Source: Bacteroidales bacterium
GTDB lineage: Bacteria > Bacteroidota > Bacteroidia > Bacteroidales > UBA932
Assembly (NCBI GenBank): GCA_017427385.1
Contig: JAFRSW010000013.1
Coordinates: 1 to 59,436 of the forward strand
Reading direction: 5' to 3'
Length of the DNA stretch: 59,436 nt
Both the position numbers and the translations under genes were made by a program. Below, piece after piece: positions 1 to 8,918 of the stretch. Under the pieces are notes generated by a model. That model was not told the DNA's origin, made no database searches, and worked only from the letters and a program-made list of their open reading frames with translations. Positions within the stretch are counted from its first letter, which is position 1; the number at the start of each line of letters is the position of its first letter.

Positions 1-99
1 AAAGCGCTCCGCGCCTACATTCACTACTATAACCACGACCGGATAAAGTTGAGACTAAAAGGAAAGAGTCCGGTGCAATACCGAACTCTTTACCAATAA
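1..99 (+). CDS. IS3-family transposase OrfB, C-terminal fragment
   Basis: Frame 1 is open from the first base to TAA at 97-99. It encodes a tail with the motif YIHYYNHDRIKLRLKGKSP and then VQYR. The YNxxR...KGxSPxxYR signature is the C-terminus of the rve-type DDE integrase of IS3-family OrfB. OrfB catalyses strand transfer of the element. The N-terminal and catalytic parts are outside the window. Confidence 0.85.
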   Translation, partial: KALRAYIHYYNHDRIKLRLKGKSPVQYRTLYQ

Positions 100-115
100 G
101 CTTTAATGTTAAACC

Positions 116-139
116 GTCCAACTTTTGGGGGTCACATCA
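116..139 (+). repeat. IS3-type terminal inverted repeat
   Basis: This is the outer end of the insertion sequence, ending in the CA dinucleotide typical of IS3-family termini. The partner repeat is outside the window. Position 140 onward is therefore the target DNA next to the insertion. Confidence 0.75.
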
Positions 140-163
140 CACCGGCCGGGCTTTGTGTATTCA

Positions 164-463
164 TCACCGCGTTATTACAACACGCATTCCCATTGCTGAG
201 ATGATTCTATAAAATGAAGAAACCGTCGGAACGGTAATACCGTGTTCGACACGGGATATATATGCTTTGTCCGCCCCTATCCGGTCTGCAACTTCTGACT
301 GCGTCATGCCGGATTCTTTTCGGGCATCTCTGATAATCTGCGCATTATACTCCTCCCATGCACGGGATTCTGCTTCAACCCATCCTTTAGATCCAACTGG
401 ACCGAACTTGTTCTCCAGATGGTTAGTTACATCGATAAACGTACTATTTGCGGACTTCTTCAT
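164..463 (-). CDS. HTH XRE-type antitoxin, HigA-like
   Basis: A 99-residue protein with an N-terminal linker and an XRE helix-turn-helix at about residues 44-95 (IIRDARKESGMTQSEVADRIG, then AYISRVEHG). This layout matches HigA-like antitoxins that bind their own promoter and neutralise a RelE/HigB-fold toxin encoded just upstream. Its ATG overlaps the stop of an upstream 31-codon reading frame in an ATGA arrangement, as in coupled toxin-antitoxin pairs. That upstream frame is too short for a working toxin, so this looks like an orphan antitoxin. The fold call is firm; the partner is inferred. Confidence 0.75.
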   Translation of the reverse strand: MKKSANSTFIDVTNHLENKFGPVGSKGWVEAESRAWEEYNAQIIRDARKESGMTQSEVADRIGADKAYISRVEHGITVPTVSSFYRIISAMGMRVVITR

Positions 464-555
464 AATACTTCTTTGTCCAGTTTATCCTTCTCGTTTTGCG
501 AAAGTGCTTCGTAGAACTCAAGGAAATAGTCTTTATAGGCTATTATTCTTTTCAT
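460..555 (-). pseudogene. Truncated HigB/RelE-like toxin (N-terminal 31 codons)
   Basis: The frame starts 2 bases after a TATATTTG box and encodes MKRIIAYKDYFLEFYEAL followed by SQNEKDKLDKEVL and a stop. The start resembles the N-terminus of phage-derived Gp49/HigB toxins (about 100 residues), which continue with a beta-sheet core. Here the frame ends after 31 residues and overlaps the antitoxin ATG by the ATGA junction. The simplest reading is an internal deletion that removed the toxic core while keeping promoter and coupling. A functional short leader peptide cannot be excluded. Confidence 0.55.
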
Positions 556-557
556 TG

Positions 558-590
558 CAAATATAATATAAGTTGTTCAACTATACAACT
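558..590 (-). promoter_or_regulatory. Promoter and possible autoregulatory operator of the toxin-antitoxin remnant
   Basis: TATATTTG (565-558, minus strand) is a good Bacteroidota -7 box only 2 bases before the toxin-remnant ATG. Upstream lie the short inverted pieces GTTGTTCAAC and AGTTG...CAACT (571-590), a plausible site for autoregulation by the XRE protein. The box is seen directly; operator function is inferred. Confidence 0.5.
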
Positions 591-901
591 ATTTATCGAA
601 AAACCAACGATTGACTGTAACGCCTGAGTAGTGGGCAGTATTGCGTTTGGTCGTCAGTATGTAGACGTGGATTCCTTTGGCAACATACAGATTATCGATG
701 TCTTTCCTTACTTCTTCCGACAAGTCGTTTAACGAACCAAGGTCTTCCTCCTGCAATGTTCGTTTGTATTGCCACATTACTTTTTAAAACAGAAGAAAGC
801 ATCGCAACACCTTGCTCGGTAAAGACAAATGGAGCATATCTTGTATGATTGTTCAAGCTGCTATTAGAGGTCACAGGTTGTGTCCTCATATTGATTATCA
901 A
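589..901 (-). pseudogene. ORF6N-domain protein remnant, frameshifted
   Basis: Codons from 901 downward give a stretch with [20 protein letters not shown] and then AIQTNI, the hallmark of the second half of the ORF6N domain (phage and mobile-element DNA-binding-type proteins). After AIQTNI the frame shifts: the original frame runs into a stop at 692, and a second frame from 777 continues for 62 codons to 589 with a sequence I do not recognise. The N-terminal half is missing, cut directly against the 3' end of trmO. Both pieces are best treated as one decayed gene. Confidence 0.6.
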
Positions 902-905
902 TGAT

Positions 906-1547
906 TTAATCTCGAAGTACGGTCAGCACGTTGCCTGCGATGCGGAAGCGGATGTTGCGGCCGTTGTAGGTAAGGCCGTAGATGCGGGAGGGGTCGTCAT
1001 GGTAGGCGGGGCGAGGGTCGAGGGAGAGGATGGCCTCCAGGTTTTCATCCCGCACGGAAGGGTCTTCCCAAACGACCTTCAAGGCCTTGCCAGGCGCCTC
1101 GGAAGCGAAACCGGAGCGGGCATCCGGATGGGAATCCGCGTATACTATATAAGGCTTGATGTCGTAGATGGGGGTGCCGTCTACCAAATCGGCGCCAAGC
1201 ACCTGCAAGCGCCCTGCAGCAGCATCTATGCCCGCCAGACGCACGGAGGAAAGCCCCAGGGGATTGGGCCTGTAGGGGGAGCGGGTGGCGAAAACGCCCA
1301 TCTTTTCGTTGCCCCCGAGGCGCGGTGGACGAACTTTGGAAGAAGGTGCCGCATCGGGGTTGTTCATGCTGAAACCCCAGATAAGCCAGATGTAGTCGAA
1401 CCCCTCCAGGCCGTCCAGCATAGCGGGTTCGAACCCTTCGCAGAACTCCACGGTTCCCGCCAGATCCGGCACCAGACCAGCCTGCCTGGGGGTGCCGAAC
1501 TTCTCGGTCAGCGGACCGCGGTAGTATGCAATCGGCCTAATTTCCAT
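906..1547 (-). CDS. trmO: tRNA (N6-threonylcarbamoyladenosine(37)-N6)-methyltransferase TrmO
   Basis: A 213-residue TsaA/YaeB-family protein. TrmO uses S-adenosylmethionine to methylate the N6 of t6A at position 37 of certain tRNAs, tuning decoding. The family signature [15 protein letters not shown] is at about residues 87-101, and [12 protein letters not shown] at about 123-134. Length is normal for the YaeB fold with its small C-terminal domain (about 150-213). The ATG lies inside the end of the upstream M23 peptidase gene (11-base overlap), so the two are co-transcribed leftward. The 3' end abuts the ORF6N remnant. Confidence 0.93.
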   Translation of the reverse strand: MEIRPIAYYRGPLTEKFGTPRQAGLVPDLAGTVEFCEGFEPAMLDGLEGFDYIWLIWGFSMNNPDAAPSSKVRPPRLGGNEKMGVFATRSPYRPNPLGLSSVRLAGIDAAAGRLQVLGADLVDGTPIYDIKPYIVYADSHPDARSGFASEAPGKALKVVWEDPSVRDENLEAILSLDPRPAYHDDPSRIYGLTYNGRNIRFRIAGNVLTVLRD

Positions 1548-2739
1548 ATCCGGCCATTTCTGCCTTGTAGATGCGGTAGAGGCTGTCCAGAGCGGGCAGA
1601 TTCTCCTTCTTTATAGGCTCTGCCGAGGGGGATTCCAGCTTCAAGGGATCTATCGGCGTGCCGTTCTTCCACACGCGGAAATCCAGATGCGGCCCCGTGG
1701 CAGTGCCGGTCATCCCGACATAACCGATAGTCTGGCCCTGTGCTACGCGGACGCCGGCCTTGATGCCCTTGGCGAAGCCGCGCAGATGCAGGTAGCCGGT
1801 GGTGTAGACGCTGTTGTGGCGTATCTTGATCATATTGCCGGCGCCACCCTTGCCGACCCCGGCGGAGAGCACGACACCATCTCCCAAAGCATGCACGGGC
1901 GTGCCGGACGGGGCGGCGTAATCTACTGCAGTATGGGGCCTTACGACTCCGTGGACAGGATGCACACGGTGGTAGCTGAAGCGGCTGCTGATGCGGGAGA
2001 ACTTGAGCGGCGCCTTCAGGAAGGCCTTGCGCATGGATTCACCCTTCTGATTCCAGTACTTGTTGCCGTTGTCGCCCTGATCGAAACGGATGGCGTAGAG
2101 GGTGTCCCGGCCGCGGGTGTATTCCGCGAAATCCACACCTATTATATCAATTATCTCGTCTTCGCAGACGCGCTGATGGTAGAAGGCGCGGAAACGGTCG
2201 CCCTCGTGCAGGCCGAAGAAGTCCACGGTCCAGGCGTATACATCCGCCAGCTCTAGGATGAGGAGGGGAGAGGCGCCCGCGGCTATCATATCGTTCCAGA
2301 GGGAGTTCTTGATGGTGACATCGGTGAATTTGCGGACGGTATCCACCTGCTTGGCCACGTTCCAAACTGCGAGGGAGTCATAGCACTGGAAAACGGTGGA
2401 ATTGATGCGGTCCTTCTGGTAAACCACGTAGCGCAGCAGCGGAGCAAGCGTGTCACCTGCGTAGTAGGCATCCACCTGGTTGCCTGCACGGAGCTTGGTT
2501 ACGTCGAACTGGCCGTTGCAAGCCTTGGTGAGGTTGGCAACTTGATTTCCGGGCATGCCCAGGCGGGTAAACAGCTTGTAGAACACCTCGCCGGACTGCA
2601 CTTTACTTTCCCTTACGGTAAGCGTATCGGTACGGAAGCCGAGGGGCCATATCTTTTCTTCTTCCTGGGCGCTTTGTTTGGTCTTGCAGGCGCAAATTGC
2701 CAGCGCGCAGAGTATGAGGATAGAGGTCTTTCGCATCAT
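1537..2739 (-). CDS. M23-family peptidase lipoprotein
   Basis: The upstream start at 2832 would add an uncharged leader with no secretion signal. I choose ATG 2739 (MMRKTSILILCALAICAC), which gives a lipoprotein signal with Cys about residue 16 and sits 4 bases after a TATCTTCG box. The N-terminal half resembles OapA/LysM-like substrate-binding regions of murein endopeptidases. The C-terminal LytM domain carries HTAVD and YLHL and ends in GPHLDFRVW. The usual last motif is HxH; here the second His, a zinc ligand in the family, is Asp. It probably cleaves peptide cross-links in peptidoglycan, though the substitution leaves activity open. Confidence 0.85.
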   Translation of the reverse strand: MMRKTSILILCALAICACKTKQSAQEEEKIWPLGFRTDTLTVRESKVQSGEVFYKLFTRLGMPGNQVANLTKACNGQFDVTKLRAGNQVDAYYAGDTLAPLLRYVVYQKDRINSTVFQCYDSLAVWNVAKQVDTVRKFTDVTIKNSLWNDMIAAGASPLLILELADVYAWTVDFFGLHEGDRFRAFYHQRVCEDEIIDIIGVDFAEYTRGRDTLYAIRFDQGDNGNKYWNQKGESMRKAFLKAPLKFSRISSRFSYHRVHPVHGVVRPHTAVDYAAPSGTPVHALGDGVVLSAGVGKGGAGNMIKIRHNSVYTTGYLHLRGFAKGIKAGVRVAQGQTIGYVGMTGTATGPHLDFRVWKNGTPIDPLKLESPSAEPIKKENLPALDSLYRIYKAEMAGYGN

Positions 2740-2743
2740 AACG

Positions 2744-2780
2744 CGAAGATAGTGATTTTGCGCGAATTTTATTAAATTTG
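2744..2780. promoter_or_regulatory. Divergent promoters between the M23 gene and the GH106 gene
   Basis: TATCTTCG on the minus strand (2751-2744) ends 4 bases before the M23 ATG. TAAATTTG on the plus strand (2773-2780) ends 6 bases before the GH106 ATG. Both fit the Bacteroidota -7 consensus. The very short distances leave almost no 5' leader. Confidence 0.6.
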
Positions 2781-2786
2781 TAGGAT

Positions 2787-5700
2787 ATGAAGATGATTCT
2801 GACAATGCTTTTAGCCATGCTGGCAGGTTCACCGGATGGCAACGACAAAATAATCGAACAGTTCCAGAACCCGACGAGGGCTGCGAGGCCGTACGTTTGG
2901 TGGCACTGGATGGACGGCGAGGTGTCCCTCGATGGCATCAAGAAGGACCTGGAGTGGATGGATGCAGTGGGCATCGCGGGGTTTCACCAGTTCGATGCCG
3001 GGGGAGTGAATATGCCCAAGGCGGCACCATTCAAGCGCCCGTATCTCTCCGAATCCTGGAAGGAGGCATTCCGATATGCGGTGCAGAAGGCTGATTCGTT
3101 GGGGCTGGAGATGACAATCGCATCGGCTCCCGGCTGGAGTTGCACAGGCGGCCCCTGGGTGAGTCCGGAAGATGCAATGAAGAAGCTGGAGTGGCAGGCC
3201 ATGGAAGTGCAGGGCGGAAAAGTGCATGTCCAGCTTCCTGCGCTCACCTTGGTTACCGGCCCGTACAAAGACATCCCCGTGAGAAGAGAATCCAAAGCTG
3301 CGCCATCCTATGGCTATGATATAGCGGTAGTTGCAGTTAAGATTCCCTCTAAGGAACTCAGCATGGAAGATATGGGCGCCACGGTTTCCAAGGCAGAAGA
3401 CGCCAAATCGGTCACAGTCAGTTTCCCCAAGAAGCAGACTATCCGATCCTTTACCCTGCAGACCCTGCCTACAGGTGTCCGGCCCAGGGAGGGGGATTAT
3501 TGCAGCAAGAATGAGATTCAGGCCAGCAAAGATGGGAAAAGCTGGAGAACTATAGCCAGGATCCCCAAATCTCCCCAGGACTTCACCACAATGAATATTT
3601 CCCCGACATGGTCGAAGTATTTCAGGGTAATCGGAGAGAATATCATTGATCTACAGTTACATACGGTCTGGCGCCTGGAGCATGTAGAGGAAAAGGCCGG
3701 CTTTGCGAACTGCTACGACTTTAACCGTTTCGACACCCCGACTGCAGATGTAAAAGCCTGCGCCGCTTCCGCCGATGTGCTTGTGCTGACCGATAAGATG
3801 AGCGCCGATGGCACCCTCGACTGCGAACTCCCTTCCGGACGCTGGCGCATCTACCGTTTCGGGGCATCTCTTACAGGGAAGATGAACCATCCGGCATCTC
3901 CCAATGCGACCGGGTTGGAAGTGGATAAGATGGATAAGGATGCATGGGTGCGCTATTTCCGGAAATACATAGAAATGTATAAGGATGCTGCCGGAGGAAT
4001 GCTGGGCGAAAGGGGTGTAACCCACATGCTTGTAGATAGTTATGAGGCCGGCCCTGCTACCTGGACACCAACGCTGCCGCAGGAGTTCAAGGCACGCCGC
4101 GGTTACGACCTTCTGCCCTGGCTGCCGGTTCTTACCGGGCAGATTATCGAGAGTTCCAAGCGCAGCGAGCAGTTCATCCGGGACTGGCGGCAGACGCTGG
4201 GAGAGCTTTTCACAGAGAACTATAACCGCCTTAACGAGATCGTCGCCTCTTACGGAATGAAAGGCACTTACGTAGAATCTCATGAAACCGGACGGGCTTT
4301 CATGGGAGACGGTATGGATGCCAAGAAGAAAGCCACGGTGCCCATGTCTGCGATCTGGATGACGGAAAGCCCTTCCGGCTCAATGCTGGCATCTTCCATA
4401 TCCGACATACGCGAAAGCGCTTCAGTTGCACATATTTACGGGCAGAACATCGCTGCGGCCGAATCGTTCACCGTCAACGGCGAAGACAAGCGGGCCTACA
4501 CTTATTATCCGGGTAATATCAAGCGTATTGCAGATATTGCACTGGCCAGTGGCCTGAATCGTTTTGTGATCCACGACAGCGCATCCCAGCCGTCGGACGA
4601 CTATCTGCCCGGTCTCGGGCTGTTCAAATATGGCCAATGGTTCCATCGCAACGAGACCTGGGCACCCTATGCTAAGGCCTGGACGGATTATCTTGCGCGC
4701 AGCTGCCAGATGTTGCAGGCCGGGCGGAATGTCGCGGATATACTTCTCTTCTATGGCGAGGATACCAATGCCACATCCGAATACGGTGGAGAGTACATAA
4801 GAATGCTGCCCAGGATACCATACGGCTACAACTTCGATTATGCAAGCCCCGACGTTCTGCTGAATGTGGTGCGGCCTGAAGGGAATTGCCTTGTTACGGA
4901 CAGCGGGCAGCGTTACCGTCTTCTTGTCCTGACTCCTGCTGCGCGCCGCAATATGTCTGAAAAAATGAATGAGCGTATTGCGTATTTGATATCCAAAGGG
5001 GCATCAGTGTGTTATTTTGAAGAACTTGCAGATGCGCTCACGCTATCAGACGTCCGGAAGGATGTTGAACTCGATTGTGGAATCAGTCATATCTACGATG
5101 GGGATGTTCCCAGGAACAAACGCGGCCACGACACAGCTATCAACGGCGTCCAGTTCGTTCACCGTTCACTGGATACTGCAGAAATCTACTGGCTATGCAA
5201 TTTCACCGGTGCCGAGTGGAAGGGGAGCGTCTCTTTCCGCGATGGCGGAAAATATGCGGCACTTCTCAACCCTGAAACCGGGGAGGCCGTGCGTATACCT
5301 TCCCGGGAGGCAGACGGGCGCACATGCATAGATGTATCTCTCAAGAAAGGAGATGCCCTGTTCTACTTGCTGACAGACAGCCCTCTGGACATCCCGGCCG
5401 CCAAGCCCGAATACAAAGAAAAAGAGATCCTCACCCTCGAACGCTGGTGGGATGTGGAATTCTGCCAGAAGGGCGGCGAAAAGGCCACAGAGACCTTCTC
5501 CACCCTTAACGACTGGACCTCCAACAGCGACCCTGTGGTCAAATACTTCTCCGGAACGGCCAACTACAAGTCCGCCTTCACTATCCCCGAAGGCGCGCTA
5601 AAAAGCCTTAAAGAGGCCAGACTCGACCTTGGCACGGTGAACGTGATGGCAGAACTCATAATCAACGGCCACAACGCCGGAGTGCTCTGGCGCGAACCCT

Positions 5701-5906
5701 ACGTGAGCGCAGACATCCTGCCGTACCTTAAAGAAGGAGAGAACAGCATAGAAGTCAACGTGACCAACCTCTGGGTTAACCGGATGATAGGGGACCGCCA
5801 GCGCGGAGAGAAGCCCGTTACTAATGTACGCCGCTTCTACAACGCCGGCGACAAACTCCTGCCCTCAGGCTTGCTGGGTCCCGTTAAACTGATAGGAGAG
5901 AACTGA
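2787..5906 (+). CDS. Glycoside hydrolase family 106 protein (alpha-L-rhamnosidase-like), secreted
   Basis: A 1039-residue protein with a short N-terminal hydrophobic leader. The start of the mature part, with RPYVWWHWMDGEVSLDGI at about residue 34, then AGFHQFD and ASAPGWSCTGGPWV, is the GH106 signature. GH106 enzymes remove terminal alpha-L-rhamnose from plant pectic and other glycans by inversion, in the periplasm or at the outer membrane. A C-terminal galactose-binding-like beta-sandwich is visible in roughly the last 150 residues (LNDWTSN...FSGTANYKS...LDLGTV...LWREPYV). No SusC/D pair is nearby, so it is a stand-alone hydrolase. Its stop overlaps the next ATG by one base. Confidence 0.85.
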   Translation: MKMILTMLLAMLAGSPDGNDKIIEQFQNPTRAARPYVWWHWMDGEVSLDGIKKDLEWMDAVGIAGFHQFDAGGVNMPKAAPFKRPYLSESWKEAFRYAVQKADSLGLEMTIASAPGWSCTGGPWVSPEDAMKKLEWQAMEVQGGKVHVQLPALTLVTGPYKDIPVRRESKAAPSYGYDIAVVAVKIPSKELSMEDMGATVSKAEDAKSVTVSFPKKQTIRSFTLQTLPTGVRPREGDYCSKNEIQASKDGKSWRTIARIPKSPQDFTTMNISPTWSKYFRVIGENIIDLQLHTVWRLEHVEEKAGFANCYDFNRFDTPTADVKACAASADVLVLTDKMSADGTLDCELPSGRWRIYRFGASLTGKMNHPASPNATGLEVDKMDKDAWVRYFRKYIEMYKDAAGGMLGERGVTHMLVDSYEAGPATWTPTLPQEFKARRGYDLLPWLPVLTGQIIESSKRSEQFIRDWRQTLGELFTENYNRLNEIVASYGMKGTYVESHETGRAFMGDGMDAKKKATVPMSAIWMTESPSGSMLASSISDIRESASVAHIYGQNIAAAESFTVNGEDKRAYTYYPGNIKRIADIALASGLNRFVIHDSASQPSDDYLPGLGLFKYGQWFHRNETWAPYAKAWTDYLARSCQMLQAGRNVADILLFYGEDTNATSEYGGEYIRMLPRIPYGYNFDYASPDVLLNVVRPEGNCLVTDSGQRYRLLVLTPAARRNMSEKMNERIAYLISKGASVCYFEELADALTLSDVRKDVELDCGISHIYDGDVPRNKRGHDTAINGVQFVHRSLDTAEIYWLCNFTGAEWKGSVSFRDGGKYAALLNPETGEAVRIPSREADGRTCIDVSLKKGDALFYLLTDSPLDIPAAKPEYKEKEILTLERWWDVEFCQKGGEKATETFSTLNDWTSNSDPVVKYFSGTANYKSAFTIPEGALKSLKEARLDLGTVNVMAELIINGHNAGVLWREPYVSADILPYLKEGENSIEVNVTNLWVNRMIGDRQRGEKPVTNVRRFYNAGDKLLPSGLLGPVKLIGEN

Positions 5907-8167
5907 TGAGTGACGAACTGAATCTTGTGCGCGACCTTGCCGTGATCCTCATCTCGGCAGGCGTGTTCACCATTATCTCCAAGGCCCTCAAGCAGCCGCT
6001 GATCCTGGGATACATAATCGCAGGATTCCTCATCGGCCCGCACATCGATTTCTTCTTCAGCATCTCCAGCGCCGAAGCAGTGCATCAATGGTCCGAGATA
6101 GGCCTTATCTTCATGATGTTCGGTCTGGGCCTGGAATTCAGCTTCAAGAAACTGTTAAAAGTAGGCAGCGGAGCCCTGGTGACTGCAGGAACCAAGTTCC
6201 TGGGAGTATTCGTTATCGGCTTCATAGTGGGCCAGGCGCTCAGCTGGACGGTCATGGAAAGCATATTCCTGGCCGGCCTCATGAGCATGTCCTCCACCGC
6301 CGTCGTGCTCAAATCCTACGAAGACATGGGCCTGAAAGACAAGCCCTGGGCGGGCCTGGTGTTCGGCACGCTGGTGGTGGAAGACCTCATCGCCATCCTC
6401 CTGATGGTGCTGCTCTCCACCCTCGCGGTGTCCAACCAGTTCGCTGGGGGAGAGCTGGCCGGAGCAATGGCCAAGCTGCTCTTCTTCATCATCTTGGTGT
6501 TCGTGGTGGGCATCTATCTCATCCCCACGATGCTCAAGAAGGCCCGCAAGTACGTCAACGACGAGATTCTGCTCCTGGTGAGCATAGGCCTCTGCTTCGC
6601 GATGGTCACCATCGCATCGGCTGCAGGCTTCTCCTCCGCACTGGGCGCCTTCGTCATGGGCTCCATCATGGCAGAAACCATCGAGAGTGAGCACATAGAG
6701 CATCTGGTACGCCCCATCAAGGACTTGTTCGGCGCCATCTTCTTCGTATCGGTAGGTATGATGATAGCGCCGGAGGTCATCCTTCATAACTGGCTGATTA
6801 TCCTGCTGTTGGCGGTCCTCGTAATCGTCACGCACATCTTCTTCAGCGCCTCCGGCATCCTCCTGACCGGCAACGGCCTCGAGAACTCTGTGCAGACGGG
6901 CTTCAGCCTCGCACAGCTCGGTGAATTCGGATTCATCATCGCCGGAGTGGGCGTCAGCCTGGGCGTGATGCGGGACTTCATCTACCCCGTGATCGTGGCG
7001 GTGTCCGTCATCACCACCTTCACCACGCCGTACATGATACGGCTGGCGGGCCCCTCGCACCAGTGGCTCCTGCGGAAGCTCAAACCCCGCACCCTGGCGC
7101 GCATCGAGCAGATGGAGAGCCATGCCACCTCGTCCGCCGCGGAGAAGAGCGACTGGCACAAGCTGCTGTCGGCCTACTTCCTCCGCATCTTCGTCTACAG
7201 TGTTATCCTCATTGCCATAATGATCGCCTCCCGCGCATGGCTGGAGCCCCTTGTAGGCCGCCTGATGCCGGATGCGAGCGGATTCCTGAAGAACCTGGTG
7301 GCCGTGGGTATCACCCTGCTGGTGATGTCCCCGCTGCTCTACGGGCTGGCGGTGAACAAGGGTGCCACCGACGTATATGCGCGCAACCTCATGAAGGCGA
7401 AACCGGCCAACCGCTGGCCTATCCTCGGGCTGCTGCTGGGCCGCTTCTTCCTCGCCCTCGGCTACGTGCTGGCGATCATCTCCACCCACTTCGAGCTGGC
7501 AGGATGGTCGGTAGTGCTGCTGCTGGTCGGGGGAGTGGTCTTCTTCCTCTTCTCCCGCTCCCGCATGCGCAGCAGGGCGGTTTCCATGGAGAGCCAGTTC
7601 TTCGACAACCTGCACGCCAAGGAGATGCAGGAGCGCAAGAGCAAGCCCGTCACCAGCTCCATCCGGGCCAAGATGGGCGGCTACGACGTGCACCTGGAGG
7701 CCATCAAGGTATCGGCGGATTCCACGCTGGTGGGCCGTCAGCTGAAGGATATACCCTTCCGGGCGGAGACCGGCGCCAACATTATCAAGATCACCCGCGG
7801 CAGCCGCAGCATCCTCATCCCTGCGGGAGATGAATACATCTACCCGGGAGACAGCCTCCTGGCCGTGGGAACCAAGGACCAGCTGGCGGCACTCAAGAAG
7901 ATGATGTCGGATGCGGTTGCCGATGCCGAGGCGGCCGAAGAGTCCGCGTTCGACGTGCGCAGCGTGCAGCTGAAGGCGGATTCCTACCTGGTGGGCAGGA
8001 GTCTTAAGTCGGTGGATATGAGGAAGTTCGCCTGCATGGTGATAAGCGTAATGCGCGGCGGGGAGATTATAACCAATCCGAAGCCGGACTTCGTGTTCGC
8101 GGAAGGCGACCTGGTTTGGATTGCCGGTGAACTGGCTTCGGCGGATTACCTGATTTCAAGTGAATAA
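5906..8167 (+). CDS. CPA2-family cation:proton antiporter, KefB/YbaL-like, with two C-terminal RCK_C domains
   Basis: A 753-residue inner-membrane protein. Residues about 1-385 hold the Na+/H+ exchanger-type bundle (start LAVILISAGVFTIISKALKQ; GLGLEFSFKKL; MSSTAVVLKSY). Four more hydrophobic segments follow at about 420-550. The tail carries two RCK_C (TrkA_C) modules, about 590-665 and 690-753, each with a xxLVGRxLK start. There is no NAD-binding RCK_N domain, unlike KefB/KefC. Probable role is K+ or Na+ exchange for protons. Translation is coupled to the GH106 gene (one-base overlap), but no functional link is evident. Confidence 0.88.
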   Translation: MSDELNLVRDLAVILISAGVFTIISKALKQPLILGYIIAGFLIGPHIDFFFSISSAEAVHQWSEIGLIFMMFGLGLEFSFKKLLKVGSGALVTAGTKFLGVFVIGFIVGQALSWTVMESIFLAGLMSMSSTAVVLKSYEDMGLKDKPWAGLVFGTLVVEDLIAILLMVLLSTLAVSNQFAGGELAGAMAKLLFFIILVFVVGIYLIPTMLKKARKYVNDEILLLVSIGLCFAMVTIASAAGFSSALGAFVMGSIMAETIESEHIEHLVRPIKDLFGAIFFVSVGMMIAPEVILHNWLIILLLAVLVIVTHIFFSASGILLTGNGLENSVQTGFSLAQLGEFGFIIAGVGVSLGVMRDFIYPVIVAVSVITTFTTPYMIRLAGPSHQWLLRKLKPRTLARIEQMESHATSSAAEKSDWHKLLSAYFLRIFVYSVILIAIMIASRAWLEPLVGRLMPDASGFLKNLVAVGITLLVMSPLLYGLAVNKGATDVYARNLMKAKPANRWPILGLLLGRFFLALGYVLAIISTHFELAGWSVVLLLVGGVVFFLFSRSRMRSRAVSMESQFFDNLHAKEMQERKSKPVTSSIRAKMGGYDVHLEAIKVSADSTLVGRQLKDIPFRAETGANIIKITRGSRSILIPAGDEYIYPGDSLLAVGTKDQLAALKKMMSDAVADAEAAEESAFDVRSVQLKADSYLVGRSLKSVDMRKFACMVISVMRGGEIITNPKPDFVFAEGDLVWIAGELASADYLISSE

Positions 8168-8172
8168 AGCAT

Positions 8173-8913
8173 ATGAATAAATTCGTTCTTTCAATTCTGG
8201 TTCTGGCCACTGCGCTGCCTCTGCAGGCGCGTAAAGTCGACCGCGGTCTGGGCGATCCCAAGTCCGTTTACATAGAAAAAGGCTCATGGCAGATCGGTTT
8301 CTCCGGCGGCTACAGGACATACGGCGCCGAAGGCCTTGGCGAAACGACCGGCACATCCCTCTACGGCATCGTGAAAGATCTGAGCGGGCAGGCCACGATG
8401 GGGAACATCTCCGCGTCCGGGGCCTGGTTCTTCGCAAACAACATGGCGGTCGGCGTCCGTTTCGGATATGAACAGTCGAATGTGGATATCGACAATGGAA
8501 GCATATTGTCTTTCGTGGCCCTGCAGAACAGGCACATAGATGCCATGCACCTCACCGGAGATATCTTCTGCAGAGCATATATACCCCTGTTCGACAGCAA
8601 GATATTTGCCATTTACGGTGAGGGATGCCTTGGCGGCAAGCGCGGTTACTCCAAAGACTATGAAGAGACCGATCGCGGCAAACTTGGCACCTATTCGGAT
8701 GATTTCAGCTTTGCTTTCAAGATGTGCTCCGGCCTCTCGGTGTTCGTGAACGATTTCTGCGCAATAAGCTTTACCCTTCCGTTCCTGCAGATAGGCAAGA
8801 CCTGGAGTAACGAGATTAAAGAAGGAGAACCCTCCAGCAAGCGCTCCCAGGTGATCGCCAATTACAAACCGGATTTCCTGGGACTCAGCATAGGTGTAAG
8901 TTATAACTTCTAA
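8173..8913 (+). CDS. Outer-membrane beta-barrel protein, unknown function
   Basis: A 246-residue protein with a cleavable signal (MNKFVLSILVLATALPLQA). It then shows alternating aromatic/hydrophobic strands and ends in Phe (SIGVSYNF), the C-terminal pattern of outer-membrane barrels. Length suits an 8-strand barrel. I recognise no named family. It is 5 bases after the antiporter stop and 5 before the next gene, so it belongs to the same rightward run. Confidence 0.65.
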   Translation: MNKFVLSILVLATALPLQARKVDRGLGDPKSVYIEKGSWQIGFSGGYRTYGAEGLGETTGTSLYGIVKDLSGQATMGNISASGAWFFANNMAVGVRFGYEQSNVDIDNGSILSFVALQNRHIDAMHLTGDIFCRAYIPLFDSKIFAIYGEGCLGGKRGYSKDYEETDRGKLGTYSDDFSFAFKMCSGLSVFVNDFCAISFTLPFLQIGKTWSNEIKEGEPSSKRSQVIANYKPDFLGLSIGVSYNF

Positions 8914-8918
8914 GAGCC

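Larger units (their letters stand above)
1..139 (+). mobile_element. Right end of an IS3-family insertion sequence (cut by window edge)
   Basis: The window opens inside the 3' end of an IS3-family element. The last 32 codons of the OrfB transposase are followed by a terminal sequence ending in CA at 139. The end (116-139) reads GTCCAACTTTTGGGGGTCAC plus ATCA, the complement of the TGATGTGACCCCCAAAAGTTGG type of start common in IS3/IS150-like elements. The rest of the element lies outside the window, so whether it is intact cannot be judged. Confidence 0.85.

Noticed and set aside
6155-7693. A 512-codon open frame on the minus strand across the antiporter gene
   Set aside because: It is rich in His, Glu and Gln as expected from reading membrane-protein codons backwards, and the plus strand carries a clear CPA2 antiporter.
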